Shown: in pieces, positions 44,459 to 52,516 of the stretch | How positions within the stretch are numbered: the first letter of the stretch is position 1 | How the letters are laid out: each line of letters starts with the position of its first letter | Source of the DNA: Herbaspirillum frisingense GSF30 | GTDB lineage: Bacteria; Pseudomonadota; Gammaproteobacteria; Burkholderiales; Burkholderiaceae_D | Direction: 5' to 3' | NCBI RefSeq assembly: GCF_000300975.2 | Contig: NZ_AEEC02000003.1 | Location: 179,597-243,596, forward strand | DNA length: 64,000 nucleotides | Notes under the pieces: model-generated | Database searches by the model: none | Seen by the model: the letters and a program-made list of their open reading frames with translations, nothing else | What the model was told of the DNA's origin: nothing | Translations under genes and position numbers: made by a program

Positions 44459-44477
44459 TCATCGGACTTTCCGATGA
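44459..44477. promoter_or_regulatory. Palindromic operator between LysR gene and transporter
   Basis: TCATCGGA-CTT-TCCGATGA, perfect 8-bp arms, starts ten bases before the LysR gene start. The ATC-N7-GAT pattern fits the T-N11-A rule for LysR sites. Confidence 0.65.
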
Positions 44478-44560
44478 CAGTCAACGTGCTCAGAGGGGTT
44501 CCCGATGGCAGGCGAATTTCCTATCATGACGACAAACCCCTTTTCCATTGCGAGTACGTC

Positions 44561-45589
44561 ATGAACCGCTTCCTCCCAGACCGCTTCACCCAGTTGCTGA
44601 TCGGCACCGTGCTGCTGGCTACGCTGTTCCCGGCCACCGGGAGCTTCGAGCATTTCATGCACCTGGCCAGCAATGCTGCCATCTCGCTGCTGTTCTTCCT
44701 GCATGGCGCCAAGCTCTCGCGCGAGGCGGCGCTTTCGGGCCTGAAGCAACCGCGTCTGCACCTGCTGACGCTGGGCTCGACCTTCATCCTGTTCCCGCTG
44801 CTGGGTCTGGCGCTCAAGAGCGTGGTGCCGGACCTGTTGACGCCGCAACTGTGGATGGGCGTGCTGTTCGTCTGTACGCTGTCGTCGACGGTGCAGTCCT
44901 CGATCGGCTTCACCTCGATCGCCCGTGGCAACGTGCCGGCAGCGATCTGCGGCGCCACGGCGTCCAACCTGCTGGGCATCGTGATCACGCCGCTGCTGGT
45001 GACGCTGCTGCTGCACCGGCACCACGAGGCCAATGGCCTGTCGCAGGTACTCAGCATCCTGCTGCAACTGTTGCTGCCCTTCGTGCTGGGCAACCTGATG
45101 CGTCGCTGGATCGGCGAGTGGATCAACCGCCACAAGGTGATCGTCAACGTGGTCGATCGCGGCGGCATCCTGCTGTCGGTCTATGCCGCCTTCAGCGTGG
45201 CGGTGGCACAGGGCGTGTGGCACCTGTTCCCGCCGGGCCAGCTGGCCTTGCTGGTGCTGGTCAATGCGGTGCTGCTGGGCGCGGTACTGCTGATCACCAC
45301 CTTCGGCGCACGCGCCCTGAAGATGCCGCGCGGCGATGAAATCGTGCTGGTGTTCTGTGGTTCCAAGAAGTCGCTGGCCTCCGGCATCCCCATCGCCTCG
45401 GTGCTGTTTGCCGGCAGCGGTGCAGCGGTGGTGCTGTTGCCCATCATGCTGTTCCACCAGATGCAGCTGATGCTGTGTGCCGTGCTGGCGCGGCGTTACG
45501 CGGCGCAGCTGGAAGGCGTGGAGGCTGCCGAGGCTGCTGAGGCTGCGACAGCTGGCAAGCCCGGCGCACCGCTGGCGACCTCCCGCTGA
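44561..45589 (+). CDS. Bile acid:sodium symporter family protein, YfeH-like
   Basis: A 342-residue membrane protein with about nine or ten hydrophobic segments, and the motifs NAAISLLFFLHGAKLS, and SSTVQSSIGFTSIARGNVPA of the SBF/YfeH family. The start is the ATG at 44561, which fits the family; the frame upstream (from 43754) overlaps the LysR gene and is a shadow. Probably couples Na+ or H+ to organic-anion transport. Regulated by the divergent LysR protein. Confidence 0.87.
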   Translation: MNRFLPDRFTQLLIGTVLLATLFPATGSFEHFMHLASNAAISLLFFLHGAKLSREAALSGLKQPRLHLLTLGSTFILFPLLGLALKSVVPDLLTPQLWMGVLFVCTLSSTVQSSIGFTSIARGNVPAAICGATASNLLGIVITPLLVTLLLHRHHEANGLSQVLSILLQLLLPFVLGNLMRRWIGEWINRHKVIVNVVDRGGILLSVYAAFSVAVAQGVWHLFPPGQLALLVLVNAVLLGAVLLITTFGARALKMPRGDEIVLVFCGSKKSLASGIPIASVLFAGSGAAVVLLPIMLFHQMQLMLCAVLARRYAAQLEGVEAAEAAEAATAGKPGAPLATSR

Positions 45590-45622
45590 AGCGACTCGAT
45601 TCTTCCCATTTCTTCTTCCCAG

Positions 45623-45660
45623 GCGAGGGCTACTGACAGAACGTTGTCAGTAGCCCTCGC
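45623..45660. repeat. 16-bp perfect inverted repeat upstream of VOC-YafY genes
   Basis: GCGAGGGCTACTGACA (45623-45638) and TGTCAGTAGCCCTCGC (45645-45660) with loop GAACGT. No T-run, so it is either a terminator-like hairpin after the transporter or, since the core CTGACA-N6-TGTCAG is symmetrical, an operator for the YafY-type regulator encoded at 46216. Confidence 0.7.
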
Positions 45661-45725
45661 GCATGATGCGTCGCATGCCACACGGCATGACAAATCCCTC
45701 ATCAACGACGCAAAGGAAGAAGAAC

Positions 45726-46097
45726 ATGCAAACCCAAGTCAACTGGTTCGAGATCGCCACCAAGGATCTGCAGCGCGCCACCCGTTTCTACGAAGCCGTG
45801 TTCGCCACGCAGTTGCGCCAGGAGCAGATCAGCGATAGCGGTCCGATGGCCATCTTCGTGCGTGACGACGGCCGCTCGGTCGGCTGCCTGACCGGCCCCG
45901 GCTGGCTGGAGCCGACCCGCCAGGGCACACTGATCTATCTTGATGCCGGACCGTCGATCCAGGCGGTGCTCGACCGCGTGGTCGCCGCCGGTGGCGAGCT
46001 CACCATGGAACGCACGCAGCTGCCCAACGATATCGGCTATATCGCGCAATTCATCGACAGTGAAGGCAACCGCATGGCGCTGCACGCCATGCACTGA
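45726..46097 (+). CDS. VOC superfamily protein
   Basis: A 123-residue glyoxalase/bleomycin-resistance-fold protein: NWFEIATKDLQRATRFYEAV, then GTLIYLDAGPSIQAVLDRVV and FIDSEGNRMALHAMH. It is of the small PhnB-like branch with few metal residues (first position N instead of H), so it may bind rather than convert its ligand. Ribosome site AAGGAAGAAG. Next to a YafY regulator in the same direction, a common pairing. Confidence 0.85.
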   Translation: MQTQVNWFEIATKDLQRATRFYEAVFATQLRQEQISDSGPMAIFVRDDGRSVGCLTGPGWLEPTRQGTLIYLDAGPSIQAVLDRVVAAGGELTMERTQLPNDIGYIAQFIDSEGNRMALHAMH

Positions 46098-46215
46098 GCG
46101 ACTGGCCCGGCCAGGTGACGAGCATGCCGGCATCTTGCACAGCAGCATCGAAGTCTGTGGCGAGCCTGCAGCGTGCATGCCAGAATGGCGCGCATCAATT
46201 TTCCGCCTGCCTTCC

Positions 46216-46914
46216 ATGCGCCGAGCCGACCGCCTGTTCCAGATCACCCAGTACCTGCGTGGACGCCGTCTCACCACGGCGCGCCAGCTGGCGCAATGGC
46301 TCTCGGTCTCGGAACGCACGGTCTATCGCGATATCCGCGATCTGTCGCTGTCGGGCGTGCCGGTCGATGGCGAGGCCGGCGTCGGTTATCGCATCAAGCC
46401 GGGCTATGACCTGCCGCCGCTGATGTTCAATGCCGATGAAATCGATGCCCTGGTGATCGGCATGCGCATGGTGCAAGCCTGGGGTGGCCCGCAGCTGGGC
46501 GCCTCGGCCGCGTCCGCGCTGGCCAAGGTGGTGCTGGCACTGCCCAAGGAAAAACGCGACTTCGTCGAAGCCACACCGCTGTTTGCACCGACCGCACCAG
46601 ATGCCGATGGCCAGGGCGAGCGGCTGGAGGCGATCCGCCAGGCCATCGGCAGCCGCCACAAGCTGCTGCTGCACTACACCGATGCCCAGCAGCGCCCCAG
46701 CCAGCGTGTGGTCTGGCCGCTGGCGCTGGCTTTCTTCGGCGGCACCTGGCTCCTGGCGGCATGGTGCGAACAGCGCGACGACTTTCGCTCCTTCCGCCTG
46801 GACCGTGTGCAACAGATGAGCGAGCAGGGCTATTACCCGGACCGCAATGGCCGGCGTCTGCCCGACTTCGTGCGGGCCATGCAACGCCAGGCCCGCAACC
46901 AGCCGGCGGCCTGA
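46216..46914 (+). CDS. YafY/WYL-type transcriptional regulator
   Basis: A 232-residue protein: N-terminal HTH (LRGRRLTTARQLAQWLSVSE, RTVYRDIRDLSLSGVPVDG), C-terminal WYL-type domain with WPLALAFFGGTWLLAAWCEQ and FRSFRLDRV. Such regulators sense ligand or DNA damage through the WYL domain. Start chosen at ATG 46216 because the HTH begins here; upstream ATG at 46177 is possible. The 16-bp inverted repeat at 45623 is a candidate operator for itself and the VOC gene. Confidence 0.85.
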   Translation: MRRADRLFQITQYLRGRRLTTARQLAQWLSVSERTVYRDIRDLSLSGVPVDGEAGVGYRIKPGYDLPPLMFNADEIDALVIGMRMVQAWGGPQLGASAASALAKVVLALPKEKRDFVEATPLFAPTAPDADGQGERLEAIRQAIGSRHKLLLHYTDAQQRPSQRVVWPLALAFFGGTWLLAAWCEQRDDFRSFRLDRVQQMSEQGYYPDRNGRRLPDFVRAMQRQARNQPAA

Positions 46915-47035
46915 ACCACACGGGCTTGCGGGAGCTTCAACGCAAATCGCATATGTAGCTGCAAATTGATTCGTTCGCGCCACAAGTGGCGGCGGGTAGG
47001 CTGGAACCGTCCTCTACTTCCGGCGAGTCTGTCTC

Positions 47036-47440
47036 ATGCGTGCTGCCCTGCCCTCCCCTGCCCAAGCTGCCGTTTCGCTGGCCGACCGCTGCGTGCTGTG
47101 CGTGGGCGGCCTGACCGGCGCCCGCAACCACTACCGGGCCGAGATCGAAATACGTGCCGGCCGTTTCCTGCATCACGATGGTGGCCGCGAAGACAACCTG
47201 CATCGGCTCACGCCCATGCTGGCGGCGGCCGACATTGTCATCTGCGCCTCCGGCAACATCAGTCACAACGCCTATCACCTGGTCAAGAGCACCTGCAAGA
47301 AACTGGGCAAACCCTGTGTATTGGTGAAGGGGACGGGCATCGCGTCCTTCCTCGACGGACTGGGTCACCTGGCCGCCGAGGATGCACCGGCCGACGGTCC
47401 CTCGGCACGCGGCGACCGGGTTCTGCGGCGCAAGCGCTAG
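47036..47440 (+). CDS. DUF2325 protein
   Basis: A 134-residue protein. RCVLCVGGLTGARNHYRAEI, then GRFLHHDGGREDN, DIVICASGNISHNAYHLVKS and CKKLGKPCVLVKG are the DUF2325 pattern. The two cysteines and HHDGG could bind metal or nucleotide. Members are conserved in bacteria with unknown function. No signal peptide. The region upstream (46915-47035) has no clear promoter. Confidence 0.87.
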   Translation: MRAALPSPAQAAVSLADRCVLCVGGLTGARNHYRAEIEIRAGRFLHHDGGREDNLHRLTPMLAAADIVICASGNISHNAYHLVKSTCKKLGKPCVLVKGTGIASFLDGLGHLAAEDAPADGPSARGDRVLRRKR

Positions 47441-47480
47441 CGACCTATCCGCCGCAAAAAATGCCGCGCTGCAGTACGGA

Positions 47481-47510
47481 TTGGAAAAATCGGCAAAAGC
47501 CCCCTACAAT
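47481..47510 (+). promoter_or_regulatory. Promoter of secreted protein gene at 47579
   Basis: TTGGAA (47481-47486), 18-base spacer, TACAAT (47505-47510), 69 bases before the TTG start. Confidence 0.55.
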
Positions 47511-47578
47511 CGACTCCCTGGCCCGCATTGCCTGGCCGCACAGACAACATGCCGTCACGGCAATTTCCGGGAGTCCGT

Positions 47579-48082
47579 TTGAAGATCGTAACCCGCCTGA
47601 GCAATCGCCTCCTGGCGCTGGCGCTGGCCTGTGCGGCCACCGTCACACCGGCGGCGCACGCTGCACCGCAGCCCAGTTTCGGCATCGAGGTCGGCAATGC
47701 CCTGCTGTGCCTGAACCAGCTCAACAGCAAGTATTTCTTCGATTATCTGGTGGCAGCCTTCGGCCCTCCGTACAAGACCGAGGGTGGCGCCTACTGGTTC
47801 AAGGCCACCAATGTCTCGCTGTGGGGCATGCAGGCGACCGACTTCCTGGTCAATGACAGCAGCAGCCAGGCCGATTTCATCGGGGCCTACTTCAACACCA
47901 CGCCGGTCAAGCTGACCGATGCCATCAAGGCGGCGCTAGGCATCCGCTTCACGCCCGAGGACGACACCGCCTATCCGGTGCGACAGTCTCAGGCGGGCAG
48001 CAAGATCGTCTACAACGATACCAATGCCAAGATGTATTGCGCCAAGTCCAAATTCCTGGTGCCGGGGCCGGAACAACCCTGA
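47579..48082 (+). CDS. Secreted protein of unknown function (TTG start)
   Basis: A 167-residue protein. From the TTG at 47579 (ribosome site GGGAG five bases earlier) the N-terminus is a textbook signal peptide: basic KIVTRLSNR, hydrophobic LLALALACAATV, cleavage near AHA-AP. Starting at upstream ATGs (47528, 47549) would put a 10-17 residue non-signal tail in front. The mature part has two cysteines (CLNQLN, MYCAKS) that could form a disulphide. Periplasmic; function unknown. A bidirectional terminator follows. Confidence 0.75.
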   Translation: MKIVTRLSNRLLALALACAATVTPAAHAAPQPSFGIEVGNALLCLNQLNSKYFFDYLVAAFGPPYKTEGGAYWFKATNVSLWGMQATDFLVNDSSSQADFIGAYFNTTPVKLTDAIKAALGIRFTPEDDTAYPVRQSQAGSKIVYNDTNAKMYCAKSKFLVPGPEQP

Positions 48083-48114
48083 GGTGGTGCCGTAACGGCG
48101 CTCCGCCCGTCCAA

Positions 48115-48157
48115 GAAAAATGCCGCGCGCTGCAGATTGCAACGCGCGGCATTTGTC
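48115..48157. terminator. Bidirectional terminator
   Basis: AAATGCCGCGCG (48118-48129) pairs with CGCGCGGCATTT (48143-48154); A-run on one side and T-run on the other. It separates the convergent genes at 47579 (plus) and 48218 (minus). Confidence 0.8.
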
Positions 48158-48217
48158 CATTTGCACTCCGCGTGACCTTGGAGCGCTACGCCCGGGTCAA
48201 GGGGGACGGGGACCCGC

Positions 48218-49045
48218 TCAGGCCTGCGCCTTGACCAGATCCTCGGTGGTGCGGATGCAGTCGCGGCCGGAGGCCTTGGCCAGTGCCAGTGCCTGCTCCG
48301 ATTCACGCAGCACCGTTTCGGGCTCGTCCACCTGGCGCTGTGGCGTCACCGAGGCGATACCGATGCTGATGGTCACCCGTCCGGTCGGGCTGGCGCTGTG
48401 GGTGATGTCGAGCTGCTCGATCGACTTGCGGATGCGTTCGGCCACGATCAGCGCGCCTTCCAGCTTCGACCCCGGCAGCAGGACTGCGATTTCCTGGGTC
48501 CCGAACCGCGAGAGCAGGTCTTCCGGTCGCACGTTGGTATCGCGGATGGCGCTGCCCACCCGGCGTAGCACCTTGTCGCCGGCCATGCGACCGTAGGCGG
48601 CGTTGTATTCGTCGAACAGGTCGATGTCGATCATGATCACCGCCAGCGAAAGATTGGTGCGGGCGGCGCGGTTGAATTCCTCCAGCAGGCCACGCTCGAA
48701 CTGACGACGGTTGGCCAGGCCGGTAAGGGCATCTTCCAGGCCGACGCGGGCCAGGGTCTTTTCCATTTCTTCCAGATGGACGCGCGCATCGTCGCGCTCC
48801 TCCACCAGCTGCTTGCGCTCGCTCTGCAGGTTCTGCAGTTCGCTTTCAAGACCGCCCAGCGGCCGCAGCAACTGCCCCAGCAGCAGCCAGGACAGCAATG
48901 CCGACAGCAGCACCAGCACGATGGCGGCGCCAGCCAGGCCCTGCGTGCCGCTCCACGCCATGGCGGTCAGGACGGCAGCGGTGACGACCACGGCGGCGGT
49001 AGCGGCCAGGGTCAGGCGAGTTTGAAGTGTTCGGGACAGGGACAT
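48218..49045 (-). CDS. Degenerate GGDEF-domain membrane protein
   Basis: A 275-residue protein: two hydrophobic segments (about 12-30 and 40-58), a charged coil (about 65-100), then a GGDEF fold. The catalytic motif is GTQEI (182-186) in place of GGDEF, so synthesis of c-di-GMP is not expected. The inhibitory RxxD site is kept (R173 PE D176, at the standard distance), so the protein may bind c-di-GMP as receptor. Start is the ATG at 49045; upstream TTG frame is not used because the first membrane segment follows directly. Confidence 0.82.
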   Translation of the reverse strand: MSLSRTLQTRLTLAATAAVVVTAAVLTAMAWSGTQGLAGAAIVLVLLSALLSWLLLGQLLRPLGGLESELQNLQSERKQLVEERDDARVHLEEMEKTLARVGLEDALTGLANRRQFERGLLEEFNRAARTNLSLAVIMIDIDLFDEYNAAYGRMAGDKVLRRVGSAIRDTNVRPEDLLSRFGTQEIAVLLPGSKLEGALIVAERIRKSIEQLDITHSASPTGRVTISIGIASVTPQRQVDEPETVLRESEQALALAKASGRDCIRTTEDLVKAQA

Positions 49046-49257
49046 AGGCAGAAACCGACTTTCCTTAAAGAATTCCGGCGCCGGGGGCTGCAAGCGCGGC
49101 AGTGACGGCCGGCAATACGGCCACGCGAAATGCTACAGGCTCGGACGCTGCGATGCAACGCGCAATGTCATCCGGAGTGTCGACGCCGGCCCCGATCAGC
49201 CACGCCGCGAGGATTGCGGTGAGGATTGCCCTGGTAATCGGCGCGCCTGGCCTGCCA

Positions 49258-50835
49258 TCAGGCCACCTGCAGGGCCTGCAGCAACGGCAGCCGGGTACGC
49301 GCGAACAGCCGGGCCTGGGTCGCCAGTTCGGCCAGGTTTTCCTCTTCGCCTTCCAGCCGCACCCCGTCGCGCACCAGCCGCTTGCCCTGCGCCGCGACGT
49401 GGCGCCAGACCTGGGCCGGCCAGGCGTCGATGTCATCGCCGCAGTGCTGGCGCGCCAGCAGGAACAGCTGCTCGACACGATCCACGCGCACGCCACCACC
49501 GGTGAGCGGGCTGACCAGATGACTGATGTCACCCTCGTCACTCCCGAGGCCATGGGTCGGCGCCAGCGCCGCACGCTGCAGCAGCCAGGCGTTCAAATCG
49601 CCGGTGCGGCGCGCAATCTGGGCCTGGGTGGCGGCGTCCGACTCGGCCGGCAACGGCGCGGCGTGACCGGTGCCGATCAACATCAGGGCCGAATCGATCA
49701 CCTGCGAGAGGTTCAGGTTGCGATGCGCCAGCGTCGCCGCCAGGTCGACCAGGGTATGCGGCTGGTAGTCCGACAGGGCTTGCAGGATGGGCTCGTAGAT
49801 CAGGCGGTTGAGGGTGATCTCGGAGGCCACGTTCTGGATGGTCAGCGGCACCTTGTCCGGCTCGGTCAGCAGGACCACGCTCTGCAGCGCCAGCGCCTGT
49901 ACCCGCTGGCGCTCGTCGAGGACCTCCCCGCCGCGCACCCAGTAATCGCGCCGGAAGGTCTGGTTGACCATGAAATCGCGCACGCTCTGGTACAGCACCG
50001 GGTCGCTGATCCCGGCCAGGCACTGGCGCTGGGCCGGGGTCAGGTTGGCCATGTCGAGATGGTCGATGTAATGCGCCGGGCAGGCGAACTGCAGGCCGGC
50101 ACGCGCCAGGCAGCGATGGATGTCGGCGAAGGCTTCGGCATGCCAGTCGCGATTGAAGTATTCGTGGGCGAGATAGCTGCGCGGTTGCTGCTGCAGGATC
50201 TTGAGGCGATCGCGCATGAAGGGATTGGCCTGGGCATAGACCGGATCGGTCTCGAACATCTGCGCGGCGAAGGCCAGCGCGGCATCGATGCGGGCTGCGG
50301 TGGGCAAACCCTGCTCGTCATTGCCCACCTGCTGGGTGTGCTGCACCAGCAGGTCGCGCAGCGGCATGAATGCCGACCATCCGGGCTGGGTGTTGTAGCT
50401 CAGGTAGAGCACGCCACCGGGCTTGAGCTTGCGGTCGATGAAATCGAAGATGATCTCGCGGTTTTCCTGCGAGACCCAGCTCCAGATGCCGTGCAGGGCG
50501 ATGAAGTCGAAATCGGGCAGGTCGTCACGCCGGCAGAAGTGCGAGAAGCTGGAATCCTCCAGTTGCGCCCCACTCCCGCTGGCGGCCGCCAGTTCGCGGG
50601 CGAAGGCCGCCTGCAGCGGGTTGAAATCATTGCCCCACCAGCGCGTGCCGGACGCGGCCGCATGGAAATTGGTCGACAGCCCCTGGCCGAAACCCAGCTC
50701 ACAGGCAGTCTGGATGGCCGGTGCGCGCAAGCCGTGGAAGGCGAAGGCCAGCGGCAGGCGTGCCGGGTTCATGCCCGGGTAGTAGCCGTAGGTGTAGGCG
50801 ATGTCGACGACGTAACCGTCATTCCAGTTGTTCAA
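49258..50835 (-). CDS. SAM-dependent methyltransferase with regulatory domain
   Basis: A 525-residue protein. Class I methyltransferase domain at the start: NNWNDGYVVDIAYTYGYYPG, ACELGFGQGLSTNF (SAM motif I), WGNDFNPLQAAFAR and DFDFIALHGIWSWVS; then the methyltransferase regulatory domain (PYLAHEYFN-like SYLAHEYFNRDWHAEAF and onward). The start appears to be TTG at 50835 (GGAG just upstream), because the conserved part begins at its second residue. Methyl acceptor unknown. Confidence 0.85.
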   Translation of the reverse strand: MNNWNDGYVVDIAYTYGYYPGMNPARLPLAFAFHGLRAPAIQTACELGFGQGLSTNFHAAASGTRWWGNDFNPLQAAFARELAAASGSGAQLEDSSFSHFCRRDDLPDFDFIALHGIWSWVSQENREIIFDFIDRKLKPGGVLYLSYNTQPGWSAFMPLRDLLVQHTQQVGNDEQGLPTAARIDAALAFAAQMFETDPVYAQANPFMRDRLKILQQQPRSYLAHEYFNRDWHAEAFADIHRCLARAGLQFACPAHYIDHLDMANLTPAQRQCLAGISDPVLYQSVRDFMVNQTFRRDYWVRGGEVLDERQRVQALALQSVVLLTEPDKVPLTIQNVASEITLNRLIYEPILQALSDYQPHTLVDLAATLAHRNLNLSQVIDSALMLIGTGHAAPLPAESDAATQAQIARRTGDLNAWLLQRAALAPTHGLGSDEGDISHLVSPLTGGGVRVDRVEQLFLLARQHCGDDIDAWPAQVWRHVAAQGKRLVRDGVRLEGEEENLAELATQARLFARTRLPLLQALQVA

Positions 50836-50890
50836 GGCGGGCTCCGTACGGCAGGGAAGACTGGCAAAGGGATAAGGAACGACAACCGGC

Positions 50891-51364
50891 TCAGCGCGCC
50901 GGACCGGCCTCGCCGCCGGTGGCGTCGGCGGCTGCCGAAGCAGCCGACGCGGCCAGCACATCGTATTTGCGGGCGTTGCCACGTGCCAGCTCGACCGGGT
51001 ACTTGCGGCGGTTCAGTTCCATCTTCTCCAGCACGGCGCTGCGCAGGTCGACGCCGGTATGGTCGGCCAGCTGGATCAGGTAGACCAGCACGTCGGCCAT
51101 CTCATGCCGGATGCCTTCGCGCGCGGCGTCATCGAGCTCGTGCATGGCGCCGGTCGGCAGCCACTGGAAATGCTCCATCAGCTCGGCTACCTCCACCGAC
51201 AAGGCCATGACCAGGTTCTTGGATGTGTGGAAACGCAGCCAGTCGCGCTCACCGGAAAAGCGGCGGATGATGTCGCGCAGTTCATGCAGGTCGGAGACAG
51301 GGGTGGCTGGGGTGGCAGCGGCTGCAGCGGGATCGGCAGGGGGCTGGGCGGAATGATCAGTCAT
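50891..51364 (-). CDS. MazG-like nucleotide pyrophosphohydrolase
   Basis: A 157-residue protein with the all-alpha NTP pyrophosphohydrolase fold: FHTSKNLVMALSVEVAELME, then EIR-like HEMADVLVYLIQLADHTGVD. The E-x2-E plus E-x2-D metal sites are in place (EVAELME, EMADV). Resembles the dCTP pyrophosphatase (RS21-C6/XTP3) branch that removes non-standard dNTPs. The tail after residue 135 is Ala-rich. Stops 55 bases before the methyltransferase start, in the same direction, so possibly an operon. Confidence 0.87.
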   Translation of the reverse strand: MTDHSAQPPADPAAAAATPATPVSDLHELRDIIRRFSGERDWLRFHTSKNLVMALSVEVAELMEHFQWLPTGAMHELDDAAREGIRHEMADVLVYLIQLADHTGVDLRSAVLEKMELNRRKYPVELARGNARKYDVLAASAASAAADATGGEAGPAR

Positions 51365-51505
51365 GGCGTCTTGTCCGGGGGAGTGCGCTATGGCGCTGTT
51401 GTATTGATGCGCATCGGCTTGGCTCGACACTTTATCACCAACCCACACAGACGCAGGCGGGGCGATTGATCTGGGACAGTTTCCGTGTTGCCGTAATGAG
51501 GCACA

Positions 51506-52129
51506 ATGAGCAAAACACGCGACATTTCGATCACCATGCCGACATCTCTTCGCTCCCCGCTGCGTCTCCTGTCCTGCGTCACGCTGATGCTGGCCCTGCT
51601 CGCGGCCGGCTGCGACCGACACGTCGACCAGCAACTGGCCGAGCACGAAGCCGCGCAGACCACGCTGGGCATCACGCCCAAGCAATTCGCGGCGCGCTTC
51701 AATGAGCGCCTCGCCGACGTGCTCAAGGACATGCAGGTAGAAGAGCCCGAGCACATGGCCCGTCTTTACATGCTGGACGCGGACCGTCTGCATCCCGGCC
51801 AGTACGACTATGTGCTCGACGCCAAGGTCGGTCCGGCCCAGACCACCATCATCGGTACCCTCAACAAGAGCGGCGAGCTGCGCAACGTGGGCGTGATGCT
51901 GACCAACAAGACCCAGGGCGCCCGCGACGAATTCCTCATCTGTGCCTCCAGCGCCGCGCGCAGCTTCGTTACCTCCGGCCAGGACAAGCTGCTGCCCCTC
52001 ATTACCCGCCTGACCACGGTCGCGCTCGACAATCCGGGACAACGCATGACCGAGGTCGTGGCCGATCAGTTGCTCTCGGTCGAACTGGTGCCGCAAGGCG
52101 TGTTGTTCCAGGTGCAGCCGCGCCAGTGA
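51506..52129 (+). CDS. Lipoprotein of unknown function
   Basis: A 207-residue protein with a type II signal: basic MSKTRDISIT start, hydrophobic LRLLSCVTLMLALLAAG and lipobox LAAGC with the lipid-modified Cys at about residue 36. The mature domain shows no recognised fold, with alternating strands (TTIIGTLNKSGELRNVGVML). GAGG precedes ATG 51506; ATG 51536 is a second choice. Membrane-anchored in the periplasm. Confidence 0.78.
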   Translation: MSKTRDISITMPTSLRSPLRLLSCVTLMLALLAAGCDRHVDQQLAEHEAAQTTLGITPKQFAARFNERLADVLKDMQVEEPEHMARLYMLDADRLHPGQYDYVLDAKVGPAQTTIIGTLNKSGELRNVGVMLTNKTQGARDEFLICASSAARSFVTSGQDKLLPLITRLTTVALDNPGQRMTEVVADQLLSVELVPQGVLFQVQPRQ

Positions 52130-52516
52130 TCCCCGGGCGGCGCGGCCGATGACGTCGGGAAACAGTACGGCCGCGCAAGCGCAGCACAATAAAACGCCAG
52201 GGTCGCAAAGGTTTCAACGGGAAATGCCTGCCTATTTCTCGGATCGAAAAGGCAAGCCAACGTTTAGATTCTGGACATCGTGGTTTCCGTGTTTCCCTGA
52301 TCACGCCGGGACAGGCTGACGGGAAACATCCATTGCGGAACGGCCATGGATCGCCTTCTTACAGACTCGGGATTCCACGTCAGGCCCATGGTCAGCCATG
52401 ACCTGTCTTGAAAAACGGGGCTGCAACGCTTGGGGATGAAGCGCTGCAGCTTTCTATAACAGCGGCAGGATCGTGGCCCGGGCAGGGTCGGGCGGTCCGA
52501 GGGCACGGGGGCAAGC
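52130..52516. other. Intergenic region before the Aer-like receptor
   Basis: About 390 bases. Arms GCTGCAACGCTT (52420-52431) and AAGCGCTGCAGC (52439-52450) form an imperfect hairpin followed by TTTCT and TATAAC (52454-52459), which could be a -10. No sigma28 box found. The short frames here have no support. Confidence 0.4.

Noticed and set aside
43754..44560. Upstream part of the transporter frame
   Set aside because: Overlaps the LysR gene on the other strand; family start at 44561.
48120..48190. Small frames around the bidirectional terminator
   Set aside because: They read through the hairpin.
52400..52460. Hairpin before the Aer-like gene as a riboswitch
   Set aside because: Imperfect stem with a short T-run; no known riboswitch core.
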